Counted from the stretch's first letter, positions 8,653 through 17,332 are shown. The stretch is 64,000 nt of DNA from Kribbella sandramycini (GCF_013131805.1 NZ_JABJRC010000013.1:44513-108512); one strand, 5' to 3'. The notes: generated from the letters alone by a model not told the origin. Made by a program: numbers and translations.

Positions 8653-9846
8653 ATGGCTGAGCAGGACGGGCCACGGCCTGGGCATTTTCTGCCGGGTGGT
8701 GCGGGGAGCGGCGGCGAGGAGCAGGAGGGCGCGCTGCGCGGGTCCGCGCCGCTGGCGGCGCCTACTCCGCGCGTCGGGAAGCGTGCGGACAGCGACGGGC
8801 AGGCCGCGCCGCAGCTGCGGGGATCGCGGCTGGACGGGACCGGGTTGTCGGGGTCGCGGCTCGGGCCGCCGCCGGCCGATGATGTGGCGGCAGCGGCGTA
8901 CCGGGCGGTTTTCCACCCGGAGCCGCTCGCGTTCGATCCGCACAAGAAGCGGTCCAAGGCGTTGATCGCGGCGATCGTGGTCGCGGTGCTGCTGGTGGTC
9001 GCGGGGTGTGTGTATGCGGGGACGAAGCTGCTGTCGGGGAGCGACGGCCTGTTCGCGAACCCGTTGACCTCGCCGTCGGTGAAGTCCGGTGAGGAGCCGG
9101 CCAAGCAGCAGCGCAAGCCGACGCCGGACGCCGACGTCCTGCGCAGCAACCCGCTCTACGCGGTCGGGCCGCTGGCGACCGTGCAGTGCCCCGAGCCGGC
9201 GTTCCGGCCGACGTCCAAGGAGAACGTCCAGGCCTACTACGAGGCGATGATCTCCTGCCTGGACAAGGCCTGGCAGCCGCTCGTCAGCAAGGCCGGGTTC
9301 GAGTTCCGGTCACCGCGGCTGATCGTCTTCGACGACGACCAGGAGACGGCGTGCGGCGTCCAGCGGAAGCTCGCGGTGTACTGCGCGGACGAGCAGGGCG
9401 GCAGCGTCACGATGCCCTGGCAGGACGAGGTCGACCTCTACCCGAAGAATCGGGCCGGCATCCGGGTCTCGATGGCGCAGGCGATCGGCTACGTGTACGG
9501 CGTCCACCTGCAGAACCTGACCGGCATCTTCGAGTCGTCGGCCAACGTCGGCGACGGCGCCGCGAACAAGGCCGCCGAGCTCGAGCAGGACCGGCGGCAG
9601 GCGCTGCAGGCCTATTGCTTCTCCGCGACCTTCTTCGGTGCGGCCAAGGCGAGCTTCCCGCTGCGCAACGAGCTGCTGCGGCAGTGGAACCAGCAGATCA
9701 AGAACGGCGGCGACGAGCGCAAACAGGGCAAGGTCCGCGACCACGGCTCGGCCAAGAGCCTCGCACTGTGGATGAACCGGGGCTTCGCCAAGACCGACCC
9801 CGGCGTCTGCAACACCTTCACGGCGGCGGCCGGCCAGGTCGGTTGA
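8653..9846 (+). CDS. Membrane-anchored neutral zinc metallopeptidase-like pseudoenzyme
   Basis: 397 residues: a Gly/Ala/Pro-rich cytoplasmic region (1-99), one membrane helix (about 100-124), then an extracellular domain homologous to the next two genes. In those paralogues the zinc site is HEYGHH plus a downstream ELQASC. Here the same positions read YVYGVH (280-285) and ALQAYC (317-322): both zinc histidines, the catalytic Glu and the third ligand Glu are all replaced. The flanking R-D-H-G-S and C-N-T-F-T-A-A segments are kept, so this is a maintained pseudoenzyme rather than a decayed gene. ATG at 8653 follows GGGAGAG. It probably binds peptide or partners its paralogues. Confidence 0.85.
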   Translation: MAEQDGPRPGHFLPGGAGSGGEEQEGALRGSAPLAAPTPRVGKRADSDGQAAPQLRGSRLDGTGLSGSRLGPPPADDVAAAAYRAVFHPEPLAFDPHKKRSKALIAAIVVAVLLVVAGCVYAGTKLLSGSDGLFANPLTSPSVKSGEEPAKQQRKPTPDADVLRSNPLYAVGPLATVQCPEPAFRPTSKENVQAYYEAMISCLDKAWQPLVSKAGFEFRSPRLIVFDDDQETACGVQRKLAVYCADEQGGSVTMPWQDEVDLYPKNRAGIRVSMAQAIGYVYGVHLQNLTGIFESSANVGDGAANKAAELEQDRRQALQAYCFSATFFGAAKASFPLRNELLRQWNQQIKNGGDERKQGKVRDHGSAKSLALWMNRGFAKTDPGVCNTFTAAAGQVG

Positions 9847-9886
9847 GTTATGTTACGGGCACTGCGACGAGCGATAGGGACGAGCA

Positions 9887-11206
9887 ATGCCTGAGGAAAC
9901 GCCCGACGACGGTGTGAGCACACCGCCTGCCGGAGGTACGCCGACGCCCAGCGGGGAGACCCCCGCCGTCTCGGAGGGCGGCGCCGCGCGCCCCGACGCC
10001 AGCCGCCGTCAGCAACCACTGGAGCTCGGCAAGGCCCGCGCCCTCTCCGACCCCGGCGAGTCGGCCCTCCGTCGAAGCGCCCGCCCGCTCCCGGCCGACC
10101 CCGAAGCCACGTCCGACTACAGCGGCCCCCCACCGGCCCCCCTGACCGGAGCCCCCCTCCCACCCCTCACCGGCGGCCGCCGCCCCGGCGGCTCCCGCCC
10201 AGTCGGCTGGCACTCCCCGTCGTCCCGCACCGGCGCCCAGTTCGCCTCCGACGGCCCACCCGCCCCACCCCCACGCCAATACTCCAAAGCCGTCATCGCC
10301 GGCCTCTCCGCCCTCACCCTGATCGCAACCGCCGCCGTCGGCACCGCCGTCTACAAAGCCATCAGCACCTACGACAGCGACGTCGACAGCCCCCTCTCCC
10401 GCCCCTCCGTCCACAAATCCCCAGCCCCCATCCCCACCCTCCCCGACCCCACCGTCACAGTCACCGTCCCCGGCGTCCCGGACGCGGTGCGGCTACAGAA
10501 GAACGAGCTCTACAAAGCCGGCAAACTAGCCGCCGCCAACTGCACGGAGCCGACGGTCAAACCGAACTCCCAATCCAACATCCTCAAGTACTACAAGGGA
10601 TTGTTGCCGTGCCTCGACGCGGCGTGGCAGCCGCTGATCGAGAAGGCCGGATACAAGTTCACCTCACCCAAGCTGCAGTTGCAGAGCAAGAAACCGACGG
10701 GCACCGGCGCGGCCGAGTGCGCCGGCGAGGAGAACGTCGCCTTCTACTGCAGCGTCGACGACAGCATCAACATCAGCTGGAAGAACGACCTCGAGCGCTA
10801 CCAGGAGGCTCCGCTCGAGGCCCGGACCTGGATGATGTCCACGATGGCGCACGAGTACGGTCACCACGTCCAGGAGATGACCGAGATGCTGACCGCGGTC
10901 TGGTCACGCCAGGGCTGGGCCAAGACCGAGGTGGAGGAGCTCGAGTGGTCCCGTCGGCGCGAGTTGCAGGCGAGCTGCTTCGGCGCCGTCTTCCTCGGCT
11001 CGAACAAGTCCACCCTCGGCCTGACCGGCAACCGGCTGCGGATCTGGGAGTACCAGACCAAGAACAGCGGTGACGAGTTCAACCCGAAGAAGATCCGCGA
11101 CCACGGCTCCAAGAAGAACCAGTGGTACTGGGAAGGCCCCGCCTTCAAGTCCGCCAACCCCGCCTCCTGCAACACCTTCACCGCCCCGGCTGCGCGCGTG
11201 AGCTGA
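9887..11206 (+). CDS. Membrane-anchored neutral zinc metallopeptidase
   Basis: 439 residues: a long Pro/Ala-rich cytoplasmic region, a membrane helix at about 130-155, a Pro-rich linker, then an extracellular peptidase domain. The zinc-binding HEYGHH is at 322-327 and the likely third ligand is Glu359 in ELQASC. Conserved cysteine pairs suggest disulfides outside the cell. It begins 40 bases after the pseudoenzyme gene and its stop overlaps the first ATG of the third paralogue (TGATGATG), so all three probably share one message. The family resembles YpfJ-type neutral zinc peptidases; substrates are unknown. Confidence 0.88.
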   Translation: MPEETPDDGVSTPPAGGTPTPSGETPAVSEGGAARPDASRRQQPLELGKARALSDPGESALRRSARPLPADPEATSDYSGPPPAPLTGAPLPPLTGGRRPGGSRPVGWHSPSSRTGAQFASDGPPAPPPRQYSKAVIAGLSALTLIATAAVGTAVYKAISTYDSDVDSPLSRPSVHKSPAPIPTLPDPTVTVTVPGVPDAVRLQKNELYKAGKLAAANCTEPTVKPNSQSNILKYYKGLLPCLDAAWQPLIEKAGYKFTSPKLQLQSKKPTGTGAAECAGEENVAFYCSVDDSINISWKNDLERYQEAPLEARTWMMSTMAHEYGHHVQEMTEMLTAVWSRQGWAKTEVEELEWSRRRELQASCFGAVFLGSNKSTLGLTGNRLRIWEYQTKNSGDEFNPKKIRDHGSKKNQWYWEGPAFKSANPASCNTFTAPAARVS

Positions 11207-12048
11207 TGATGCGCTGGGGGATCGGTCTGGTGGTGCTGGCGGTGGGCGCCGGGTGTGCGACGACGACGTCGTCCCCGCCGGTTGTCAGTGCGCCGACGGT
11301 GAGCCCTGCTTCAACGCCGAAGGTGACACCGACTGCGACCAGGACCGTGCCGCAGTCGCCGGCCGTGAACAAGTTGTACGCGGCGGGGCGGGTGGGGGTG
11401 GCTCGGTGCGTGTTGCCGGAGAGTGCGCGCGACAAGGACGAGCTGCAGGCTTATGCGCGGGGGATGGTCGCGTGTATGAATCGGGCCTGGGATCCGGTGA
11501 TGAAACGGGCCAAGGCCCGTTTCTGGCCGGTGACCAGTGTGTACGCGTACGACCTCCGCAAGCCGACGGCCGAGTGCGGACTGCCGGCCGCGAACATGGC
11601 CGCGTTCTACCGCGACGGCCTGATCTGCTTCGAGTGGAAGAAGTTCGCCGACGGCGAGCCGATGCGCGACCTGGTCGACCTCGAGCAGTTGATCGCCCAC
11701 GAGTACGGCCACCACGTCCAGAACCTGGCCGGCATCCTCCAGGCGAACCGCGCCCGCAAGGCTCCCTCCAAGGCCGTCGAGCTGGAGAACGAGCGGCGTA
11801 AGGAGCTTCAGGCCAGCTGTCTTGGCGCGGCCTTTCTTGGCGCCAATCGGGTCGCCTTCAAGCTCACCGGGCGCCGGCTCGCCACCTGGAAGTCGATCGT
11901 TCGGCATGTGGGCGACGAGAACAACACGCTCAAGATTCGCGACCACGGCTCCTACAAGTCGCACGCCTACTGGACCATCCCTGCCTTCGCGGCCGCCTCG
12001 CCCGGTGCCTGCAACACCTTCACTGCCGCGCCGAAGCGGGTCAGTTAG
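11206..12048 (+). CDS. Lipoprotein neutral zinc metallopeptidase
   Basis: 280 residues. It lacks the cytoplasmic region and membrane helix of the two upstream paralogues and instead has a lipoprotein signal with lipobox VGAGC, then a Thr/Pro/Ser-rich linker. HEYGHH is at 165-170 and the third-ligand Glu200 in ELQASC, so it should be active. Two adjacent ATGs (11206 and 11209) are possible; the first overlaps the previous stop by one base. The C-terminus keeps the family R-D-H-G-S and C-N-T-F-T-A-A segments. Its stop overlaps that of the convergent GNAT gene by four bases. Confidence 0.88.
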   Translation: MMRWGIGLVVLAVGAGCATTTSSPPVVSAPTVSPASTPKVTPTATRTVPQSPAVNKLYAAGRVGVARCVLPESARDKDELQAYARGMVACMNRAWDPVMKRAKARFWPVTSVYAYDLRKPTAECGLPAANMAAFYRDGLICFEWKKFADGEPMRDLVDLEQLIAHEYGHHVQNLAGILQANRARKAPSKAVELENERRKELQASCLGAAFLGANRVAFKLTGRRLATWKSIVRHVGDENNTLKIRDHGSYKSHAYWTIPAFAAASPGACNTFTAAPKRVS

Positions 12049-12500
12049 AGGGGGAGTTTGAAGCCTTCGTGGGATTGGTCGAAGCCTAGGTTGAGGTAGA
12101 AGCGGTGGGCTTCGGTGCGGGTTTTGTCGGAGGTGAGTTGGAGGAGGGTGGCGCCGCGGGTGCGGGCTTCGGCGATGGCCCAGTGGATGAGGGTGGTGCC
12201 GAGGCCTTGGCCGCGGGCGGGGGCGGCGACGCGGACGGCTTCGACGAGGGCCCGGGTGGCGCCGCGGCGGGAGAGGCCGGGGACGAAGGTGAGCTGGAGG
12301 GTGCCGAGCAGGGTGTCGTTGCGTTCGGCAACGGCGAGGAACTGGTTGGGGTCGGCATCGATCGCGGCGAAGGCCTGCTGGTACGGCGTCAGGTCGGCGG
12401 GGGACTCGCGGGTGGCGCCGAGCGGGTCGTCGGCGAGCATTGCGAGGATGCCGGGGACGTCGGCGGCGGTGGCGCGGCGGATCACGAGGTCGGCGGTCAT
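12045..12500 (-). CDS. GNAT-family N-acetyltransferase
   Basis: 151 residues, the normal size for a single-domain GNAT. The acetyl-CoA pyrophosphate loop is visible in APARGQGLGTTLIHWAI (about residues 94-110), and the C-terminal H-R-F-Y-L-N-L-G-F is typical. The N-terminus starts VIRRATAADVPGI, characteristic of the family. The acceptor is unknown; such enzymes often detoxify amines or modify proteins. It stands alone, convergent with the metallopeptidases and divergent from the channel-like gene. Confidence 0.9.
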   Translation of the reverse strand: MTADLVIRRATAADVPGILAMLADDPLGATRESPADLTPYQQAFAAIDADPNQFLAVAERNDTLLGTLQLTFVPGLSRRGATRALVEAVRVAAPARGQGLGTTLIHWAIAEARTRGATLLQLTSDKTRTEAHRFYLNLGFDQSHEGFKLPL

Positions 12501-12529
12501 GGGTGCAGTTTATGCAGAGACTTTTCGTT

Positions 12530-12545
12530 GTAATCCAACGATTAC
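12530..12545. promoter_or_regulatory. Inverted repeat GTAATC-CAAC-GATTAC
   Basis: A perfect 6-bp inverted repeat with a 4-base spacer lies in the 178-base gap between the divergent GNAT and CmpX-like genes. The half-site is the same as in the palindrome at 14087-14102, although the spacer differs (4 versus 2), so the same regulator is possible but not shown. Confidence 0.35.
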
Positions 12546-12678
12546 CCGGGTGTGACGACCGTTTGCCCTGAGCAACGAGGGGAACGGGTGATACTAGACA
12601 CCACTGCATCCGCCCGTGGCCGGAGTCGTGTGCGGTGCTGCGCGACGGCGGGTGCGGGCCAGTCGGAAGGAAAGTCCG

Positions 12679-13506
12679 ATGAGTCCGTTAGCGATCGACT
12701 TCACCCAGCCGTTCGAGGACGCGTTCAGCAAGTTGCTCGGGTTCATCCCGAACCTGCTCGGCGGCCTGGTCATCCTGGTGGTCGGCTACTTCGTCGCCAA
12801 GGTGCTCGGGAAGCTGGTGGGGAAGCTGCTCGGCCGGGTCGGCTTCGACCAGTGGATGGAACGCGCCGGAGTCTCCGGGGTGCTGCAGCGGTCCGGCACG
12901 GGGCTGACCGCTTCGGCGATGCTCGGCAAGGTCGTGTTCTGGTTCGTGTTCCTGATCAGCTTCACGATGTTCGCCTCGGCGCTCGGCGTGCCGGAGATCT
13001 CGGCGTTCATGAGCGACATGCTCGGCTACATTCCGCGGATCTTCGCGGCGATCGTGATCATCTGCCTGGCCGCGCTGTTCGCGAACTTCCTGGCCGCGAT
13101 CATCCGGGGCGCGACGGGGAACGAGACACTCGCCAAGGTCGGTAAGTACGCGATCCTGGTGTACGCCGCCTTCGCCGCGCTGACCCAGCTGGGGATCGCC
13201 GTCCAGCTGACCGGGAACACCCTGCTGATCGTGCTCGCCGGCGCCGCGCTCGCGCTCGGTCTTGCGTTCGGCCTGGGCGGCCGCGAGATGGCCGGCCGCG
13301 CGTTGAACAACCTGTTCAGCAAGGACAACATCAAGCCGGCCGCATCTAACGGGACGGCGGCCAACGGGTCGAACGGTACGGCGTACCAGGACCCGCAGTA
13401 CCCGGCGACGGCCGACCCGCAGTACCCGGCCGCGCAGGGTGCTCAGCAGGGCGGCTGGTCGAACGGCACACCCCAGAACGGGAACTGGCAGGGCGGACAG
13501 CACTAA
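12679..13506 (+). CDS. CmpX/MscS-related membrane protein
   Basis: 275-residue integral membrane protein with about five hydrophobic helices, built of the conserved TM-helix repeat found in CmpX and small mechanosensitive channel relatives: LLGGLVILVVGYFVAKVLGK early and LALGLAFGLGGREMAGRAL near residues 192-210. The C-terminal 60 residues are low-complexity Asn/Gly/Gln/Tyr with a repeated D-P-Q-Y-P motif, likely cytoplasmic and disordered. GGAAGGAAA precedes the ATG at 12679, fixing the start. Followed by a strong hairpin. A role in osmotic or membrane-stress response is likely by family, not proven. Confidence 0.82.
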   Translation: MSPLAIDFTQPFEDAFSKLLGFIPNLLGGLVILVVGYFVAKVLGKLVGKLLGRVGFDQWMERAGVSGVLQRSGTGLTASAMLGKVVFWFVFLISFTMFASALGVPEISAFMSDMLGYIPRIFAAIVIICLAALFANFLAAIIRGATGNETLAKVGKYAILVYAAFAALTQLGIAVQLTGNTLLIVLAGAALALGLAFGLGGREMAGRALNNLFSKDNIKPAASNGTAANGSNGTAYQDPQYPATADPQYPAAQGAQQGGWSNGTPQNGNWQGGQH

Positions 13507-13524
13507 CCAGTTCTCCTCAAGGGC

Positions 13525-13552
13525 GGGCGGCAACTCCACAGAGTTGCCGCCC
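13525..13552. terminator. Hairpin terminator between convergent genes
   Basis: A perfect 12-bp stem (GGGCGGCAACTC with its complement) and a 4-base loop lie 18 bases after the CmpX-like stop and just after the stop of the opposite gene. There is no T-tract, as is common in high-GC actinobacteria; it can serve both directions. Confidence 0.8.
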
Positions 13553-13562
13553 GTTGCCGTGC

Positions 13563-14087
13563 CTACTGGGAATCAGGCCCCGAGCGACGCACGTCCTCGA
13601 CCTTGGTCAGCGCCTCGCGCAGATCGGCCAGCCAGGTGTCCGAGTGTTGCGCGACGAGCTTCACGCACCACGCCAGCGCATCGCTGCGCGACCGCGCGAC
13701 ACCGGCGTCCACCAGCGTGTCGAGCACCTGCCGCTCCGGCTGCCGCAACCGCGTCATCACCGGCGCCGACAGCGACGTGAAGACCTTGCGAGTCTCGCCG
13801 ACCTCCAGCCCCCACGCGACCTTACGCCGCGTCGCGTGCTCCAGCTCCCGCGCGATCTCGATCCGGCGCTCCCGGGTTTCCTCCCGGAACTGCTTGATCC
13901 GCCCCTCTACGGCAGCCGACTTCTCCGCGGCACTCACCTCGCCGCTCTGCTCAGGCGCCGCCACCCGACCCACGATCAGGATCTCGTCCCGATCGATCGT
14001 CAGCTCCGGCGCCCCCTCGAACCACTCACCCGGCAAGCGACCGGTCAACCAGCCCCTTACCCTCGCGACATCCGACTCTGTACTCAT
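13563..14087 (-). CDS. Conserved protein with ribbon-helix-helix-like region
   Basis: 174-residue soluble protein. The first half is mixed (residues 1-60) followed by a charged helical stretch. The second half (about 118-150) contains a segment reading LDTLVDAGVARSRSDALAWC, which resembles ribbon-helix-helix DNA-binding proteins. The ATG at 14087 touches a perfect 16-bp palindrome, and an alternative ATG at 14105 would read through it. Position suggests autoregulation. It diverges from a secreted repeat protein. Function otherwise unrecognised. Confidence 0.7.
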   Translation of the reverse strand: MSTESDVARVRGWLTGRLPGEWFEGAPELTIDRDEILIVGRVAAPEQSGEVSAAEKSAAVEGRIKQFREETRERRIEIARELEHATRRKVAWGLEVGETRKVFTSLSAPVMTRLRQPERQVLDTLVDAGVARSRSDALAWCVKLVAQHSDTWLADLREALTKVEDVRRSGPDSQ

Positions 14088-14102
14088 GTAATCATGATTA
14101 CA
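14087..14102. promoter_or_regulatory. Perfect 16-bp palindrome TGTAATCATGATTACA
   Basis: Completely symmetric and A/T-rich in a GC-rich region. It abuts the start codon of the RHH-like gene and lies 72 bases before the start of the divergent secreted protein. A dimeric regulator bound here would block translation start or transcription of the minus-strand gene and could also affect the plus-strand gene. The adjacent RHH-like protein is the obvious candidate binder. Confidence 0.7.
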
Positions 14103-14174
14103 CACTTACTCAAGAACACTTCACGGAGAACGCAAAAGCTGGTTCAGGCCACAATCCTCGATGAGGCTGACCGG

Positions 14175-15014
14175 ATGACCTCGTCCCGAACGATGCTCGC
14201 CGGCGGCCTTCTGCTCGCCGCCCTTGTCGTCCCCACCGCCCCGGCCCAGGCCGCCGTCCCCGACCTTCAACTCGTCAGCCGGACCGTCGGTCCCGCGTCG
14301 ACGCAGTCCCAGACCGTCATCGCCGACTGCCCGCTCGGCCGTTCGATCCTCGGCGCGGGCGCCGAGTTGGTCGGTGCCCGCGGTCAGGCCGGCGTTTCGA
14401 CCTACACCCAGTTCGAGCGCGAGTGGGGCTCGGCGGACGCCGACGAGGACGCGGACGGGACGCCGAACGCGTGGAGCCTGACGGCGTTCGCGATCTGCAC
14501 GTCCGGTCCGCACCGGCAGTCGCTCGGCGAGTTCTCGGCGTACGACTCGTCGCCGCAGAAGGCGGTCACAGTGCGCTGCCCGGCGGGCACCGTCACCACC
14601 GGTGCGGGCGCGGGCGTCTCCAGCGGCGGCCAACTGGTCCTGGACGACGCTGCCCCGAGTGCTGACCTCACCAGCGTCACAGTCGACGTTTTCGAGGCGC
14701 AGGGCGGCCGGGTCGACTCCTGGATGGTCAACGCGGCAGCCCGCTGTGGAGCGCCGCTGCCGGGCCTTCAGCGCGTCGCAGCGACCTCAGCTACGGACTC
14801 CGCCGTCAGCAAGAGCGTCACGGCTACCTGCCCGGCGGGTAAGAAGGTCGTCGGCACCGGCCATGAGATCGCCAACGGCAAGGGTCAGGTGGTGCTGGAC
14901 GACGTAGTGCCCAGCTCTGACCTGTCCTCGGTCCGGGCCGAGGCGTTCGAGGACCAGGACGGCACGACCAACGCCTGGTCGATCACGGCCTACGCGGTGT
15001 GCGCGACGGCGTAA
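14175..15014 (+). CDS. Secreted three-repeat cysteine-paired protein
   Basis: 279 residues with a signal peptide cleaved near AQA-A (about residue 26). The mature protein is three tandem repeats of about 80 residues, each beginning with a Cys-Pro-x-Gly and a G-x-G-A/H element and closing with W-x-(I/V/L)-x-A-x-A-x-C, so each repeat has two cysteines placed for a disulfide. Repeats two and three also share V-L-D-D-x-x-P-S-x-D-L. The fold is probably beta-rich. No catalytic motif is visible and function is unknown. The start at 14175 gives the best signal peptide; the frame is open upstream. Confidence 0.78.
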   Translation: MTSSRTMLAGGLLLAALVVPTAPAQAAVPDLQLVSRTVGPASTQSQTVIADCPLGRSILGAGAELVGARGQAGVSTYTQFEREWGSADADEDADGTPNAWSLTAFAICTSGPHRQSLGEFSAYDSSPQKAVTVRCPAGTVTTGAGAGVSSGGQLVLDDAAPSADLTSVTVDVFEAQGGRVDSWMVNAAARCGAPLPGLQRVAATSATDSAVSKSVTATCPAGKKVVGTGHEIANGKGQVVLDDVVPSSDLSSVRAEAFEDQDGTTNAWSITAYAVCATA

Positions 15015-15021
15015 CAGGGGA

Positions 15022-15064
15022 CAGGCGGTTCGGTCCGGTAACGGGGCCTGGGCCGAACCGCCTG
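15022..15064. terminator. Hairpin terminator between convergent genes
   Basis: A perfect 12-bp stem (CAGGCGGTTCGG with its complement) around a 19-base loop lies 7 bases after the secreted-protein stop and 7 bases after the stop of the opposite kinase gene, so it probably serves both. Confidence 0.75.
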
Positions 15065-15071
15065 CGGTCGC

Positions 15072-16079
15072 CTATGCGGCAGGGGATGACGCGTAGGCGG
15101 ATCTGAGGGTGAGGTGTGCGGAGGCTTCGGCGTGGGTGTGGTCCAGGCCGAGAAGCGCCGCACCTACTACTGGCGGTACGTCGATCACGCGCGCGACCGC
15201 CTTCGGAGCGGCCGCCTGGAGCAGACGGATCACCGTCTCCATCAACAGCGGGTGGCCGGCGGTCAGAACGCCGCCGCCGAGGATGACGTCGGTCGGCTCG
15301 TCCAGGATGTCCAGCCGGCGCATGGCCACGACAGCCATCGTGACGACCTCTTCGGCCTGCCGGTGCACCACACTGCGTGCGATGGCGTCGCCTGCCGCGG
15401 CTACCTGGAACAGCACCGGCCCTGCCTCGAGACGCCGGTTGTACGGGATGTCGCCGAGGTGCAGCGCCTCGATCAGCGCGGTCACCGAGTCGACGCCGTA
15501 GTGCGCCGGCAGTACGGTTGCGAGCGCAGTCGCCGGGCCGCGCCCGTCGTCCGCACGTGCTGCGGCCGAGAACGCCTCGTCAGCCAGCTGTGCGCCACCA
15601 CCCCAGTCGCCGGAGATCTTTCCGACGGCTGGGAAGCGCGCAGTACGACCGTCCGGCAGCAGGCCGGCGCAGTTGATCCCGGCGCCGCACACCACTGCCA
15701 CACCGCGCGGTTCGTCCACGCCGGAGCGCAGCAGCGCAAAGGTGTCGTTGGTGACGTACACCGACTCCGCCCAGCCGAACGACTCGAACGCGATACTGAG
15801 CCGCTCCTCCTCGATCGGGAGGTCGGCGTTCGCCAGACAGGCCGAGATCTGTTGCACCAGAGGACGCCCGCCCAATGCCAGACCCGCAGCGGCGGCTGCA
15901 GCCCGCACCAGCGGCTCCAGCCCGGCCACTGCGGCGTCGGCACCGATCACGTGCGGCTCGAAGCCGCCACCGCGGGCGGTGCCCAGCACTCGGCCGTCCG
16001 CTGACACCAGCGCGACGTCCGTCTTGCTGTTGCCGGCATCGAAGGCGAGGACGCCGCCGGGCACCTGTGCGGTGCTCAT
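15072..16079 (-). CDS. BadF/BadG-family sugar kinase (N-acetylglucosamine kinase-like)
   Basis: 335-residue ASKHA-fold kinase. The phosphate-1 loop is FDAGNSKTDVAL (about residues 13-24), followed by NDTFALLRSG, VCGAGINCAG and the adenosine segment ILGGGVLTAG. Family members phosphorylate N-acetylglucosamine or related sugars. ATG at 16079 overlaps the stop of the GH4 glycosidase gene (ATGA), so it is the last gene of the sugar operon. Given a GH4 partner, the substrate could be a sugar released from a glycoside. An alternative ATG three codons upstream fits the overlap less well. Confidence 0.88.
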   Translation of the reverse strand: MSTAQVPGGVLAFDAGNSKTDVALVSADGRVLGTARGGGFEPHVIGADAAVAGLEPLVRAAAAAAGLALGGRPLVQQISACLANADLPIEEERLSIAFESFGWAESVYVTNDTFALLRSGVDEPRGVAVVCGAGINCAGLLPDGRTARFPAVGKISGDWGGGAQLADEAFSAAARADDGRGPATALATVLPAHYGVDSVTALIEALHLGDIPYNRRLEAGPVLFQVAAAGDAIARSVVHRQAEEVVTMAVVAMRRLDILDEPTDVILGGGVLTAGHPLLMETVIRLLQAAAPKAVARVIDVPPVVGAALLGLDHTHAEASAHLTLRSAYASSPAA

Positions 16080-17332
16080 TGCGCCCACGGCAGATGCGCC
16101 TTGTTATGGGCGATCAGCTTGTCGGTGAGCTGCTCGGCGATCGAGATCTGCCCGACCAGCGGGTGCGCCAGCAGCGCCTCGAAGACGCGCTCCCGGCCGC
16201 CCTTGATGGCCGCCTGCAGAGCCAGATCCTCGTACGCCGTCACGTGCGCGATCAGACCGGCGTACAGCGGCTCCAGCGGCGACACCGCGACCGGCATGGC
16301 GCCGTCCGCGCCAACCGTCGCCGGGACCTCGATGACGGCGTCGTCGGCCAGGAACGGGAACGTGCCGTCGTTCAGCGTGTTCACGACCTGTACGTCGCCG
16401 ACGTCGTTCAGCAGCGACGACGCCAGGTCCACAGCGGCTTCGGAGTAGTACGCACCGCCGCGCTTCTCGAGCAGGGCAGGCTTCTCGTCGAGCTGTGGGT
16501 CGGCGTACATCTCCAGCAGCTGGGTTTCCAACGCGGCCACCTCCGCAGCGCGCGACGGCTTGGTCAGGAGCTCCTGCACCACCTCGTCGTGCTGGTAGAA
16601 GTAGCGCAGGTAGTACGACGGTACGACACCCAGCTGCAGCAGCAACTCGGCCGGAAGCTTCAGATCCGCAGCCAGCTCGGCCACGTGCCCTTCGAACAGC
16701 TTCGGCAGCATGTCCTCACCATTGACGCGGACTGCGCGCTCCCAGGTGAGGTGGTTCAGGCCGACGTGGTCCAGCTGCACCTCACTCGGCTGGACGCCCA
16801 GCAGCTTCGCGAACCGCCGCTGGAAGCCGATGGCCACGTTGCACAGCCCGACCGCCTTGTGACCGTGCGACAGCAGCGCCCGGGTCACGATGCCGACCGG
16901 GTTGGTGAAGTCGATGATCCAGGCGTTCGGGTTGGTCTTGCGGACCCGCTCGGCGATGTCCAGCACCACCGGCACCGTCCGCAGCGCCTTGGCCAGACCA
17001 CCGGCCCCCGTCGTCTCCTGTCCGACACAGCCGCACTCCAGCGGCCAGGTCTCGTCTTCGTTGCGTGCCGCCTGCCCGCCGACCCGCAGCTGCAGCAGTA
17101 CGGCGTCCGCACCGTCGATTCCGGCGTCGACGTCGGTGGTGGTGACGACGCGCCCGGGGTGACCTTGTTTCGCGAAGATCCGCTCCGCGAGCCCGCCGAC
17201 GAGTTTCAGGCGGTCCTCGGCCGGGTCGACCAGGACCAGCTCGGTCACCGGCAGCGTGTCACGCAGCCGGGCGAAACCGTCGACGAGTTCGGGAGTGTAG
17301 GTGGATCCGCCGCCTACGACTGTGAGTTTCAA
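16076..17332 (-). CDS. GH4-family glycosidase (6-phospho-beta-glucosidase type)
   Basis: 418-residue NAD- and metal-dependent glycosidase. GH4 enzymes cleave glycosides through an oxidation-elimination mechanism. The nucleotide loop VVGGGSTYTPELV is at residues 5-17. The metal Cys is in GLCNVAIGF (about 167) and the metal His in GLNHLTW (about 199). TTG at 17332 is the start because it overlaps the permease stop and gives the exact family N-terminus; an ATG is not available. Phosphorylated substrates usually need a PTS, but this operon has an ABC importer, so an unphosphorylated substrate is more likely. Confidence 0.92.
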   Translation of the reverse strand: MKLTVVGGGSTYTPELVDGFARLRDTLPVTELVLVDPAEDRLKLVGGLAERIFAKQGHPGRVVTTTDVDAGIDGADAVLLQLRVGGQAARNEDETWPLECGCVGQETTGAGGLAKALRTVPVVLDIAERVRKTNPNAWIIDFTNPVGIVTRALLSHGHKAVGLCNVAIGFQRRFAKLLGVQPSEVQLDHVGLNHLTWERAVRVNGEDMLPKLFEGHVAELAADLKLPAELLLQLGVVPSYYLRYFYQHDEVVQELLTKPSRAAEVAALETQLLEMYADPQLDEKPALLEKRGGAYYSEAAVDLASSLLNDVGDVQVVNTLNDGTFPFLADDAVIEVPATVGADGAMPVAVSPLEPLYAGLIAHVTAYEDLALQAAIKGGRERVFEALLAHPLVGQISIAEQLTDKLIAHNKAHLPWAQ

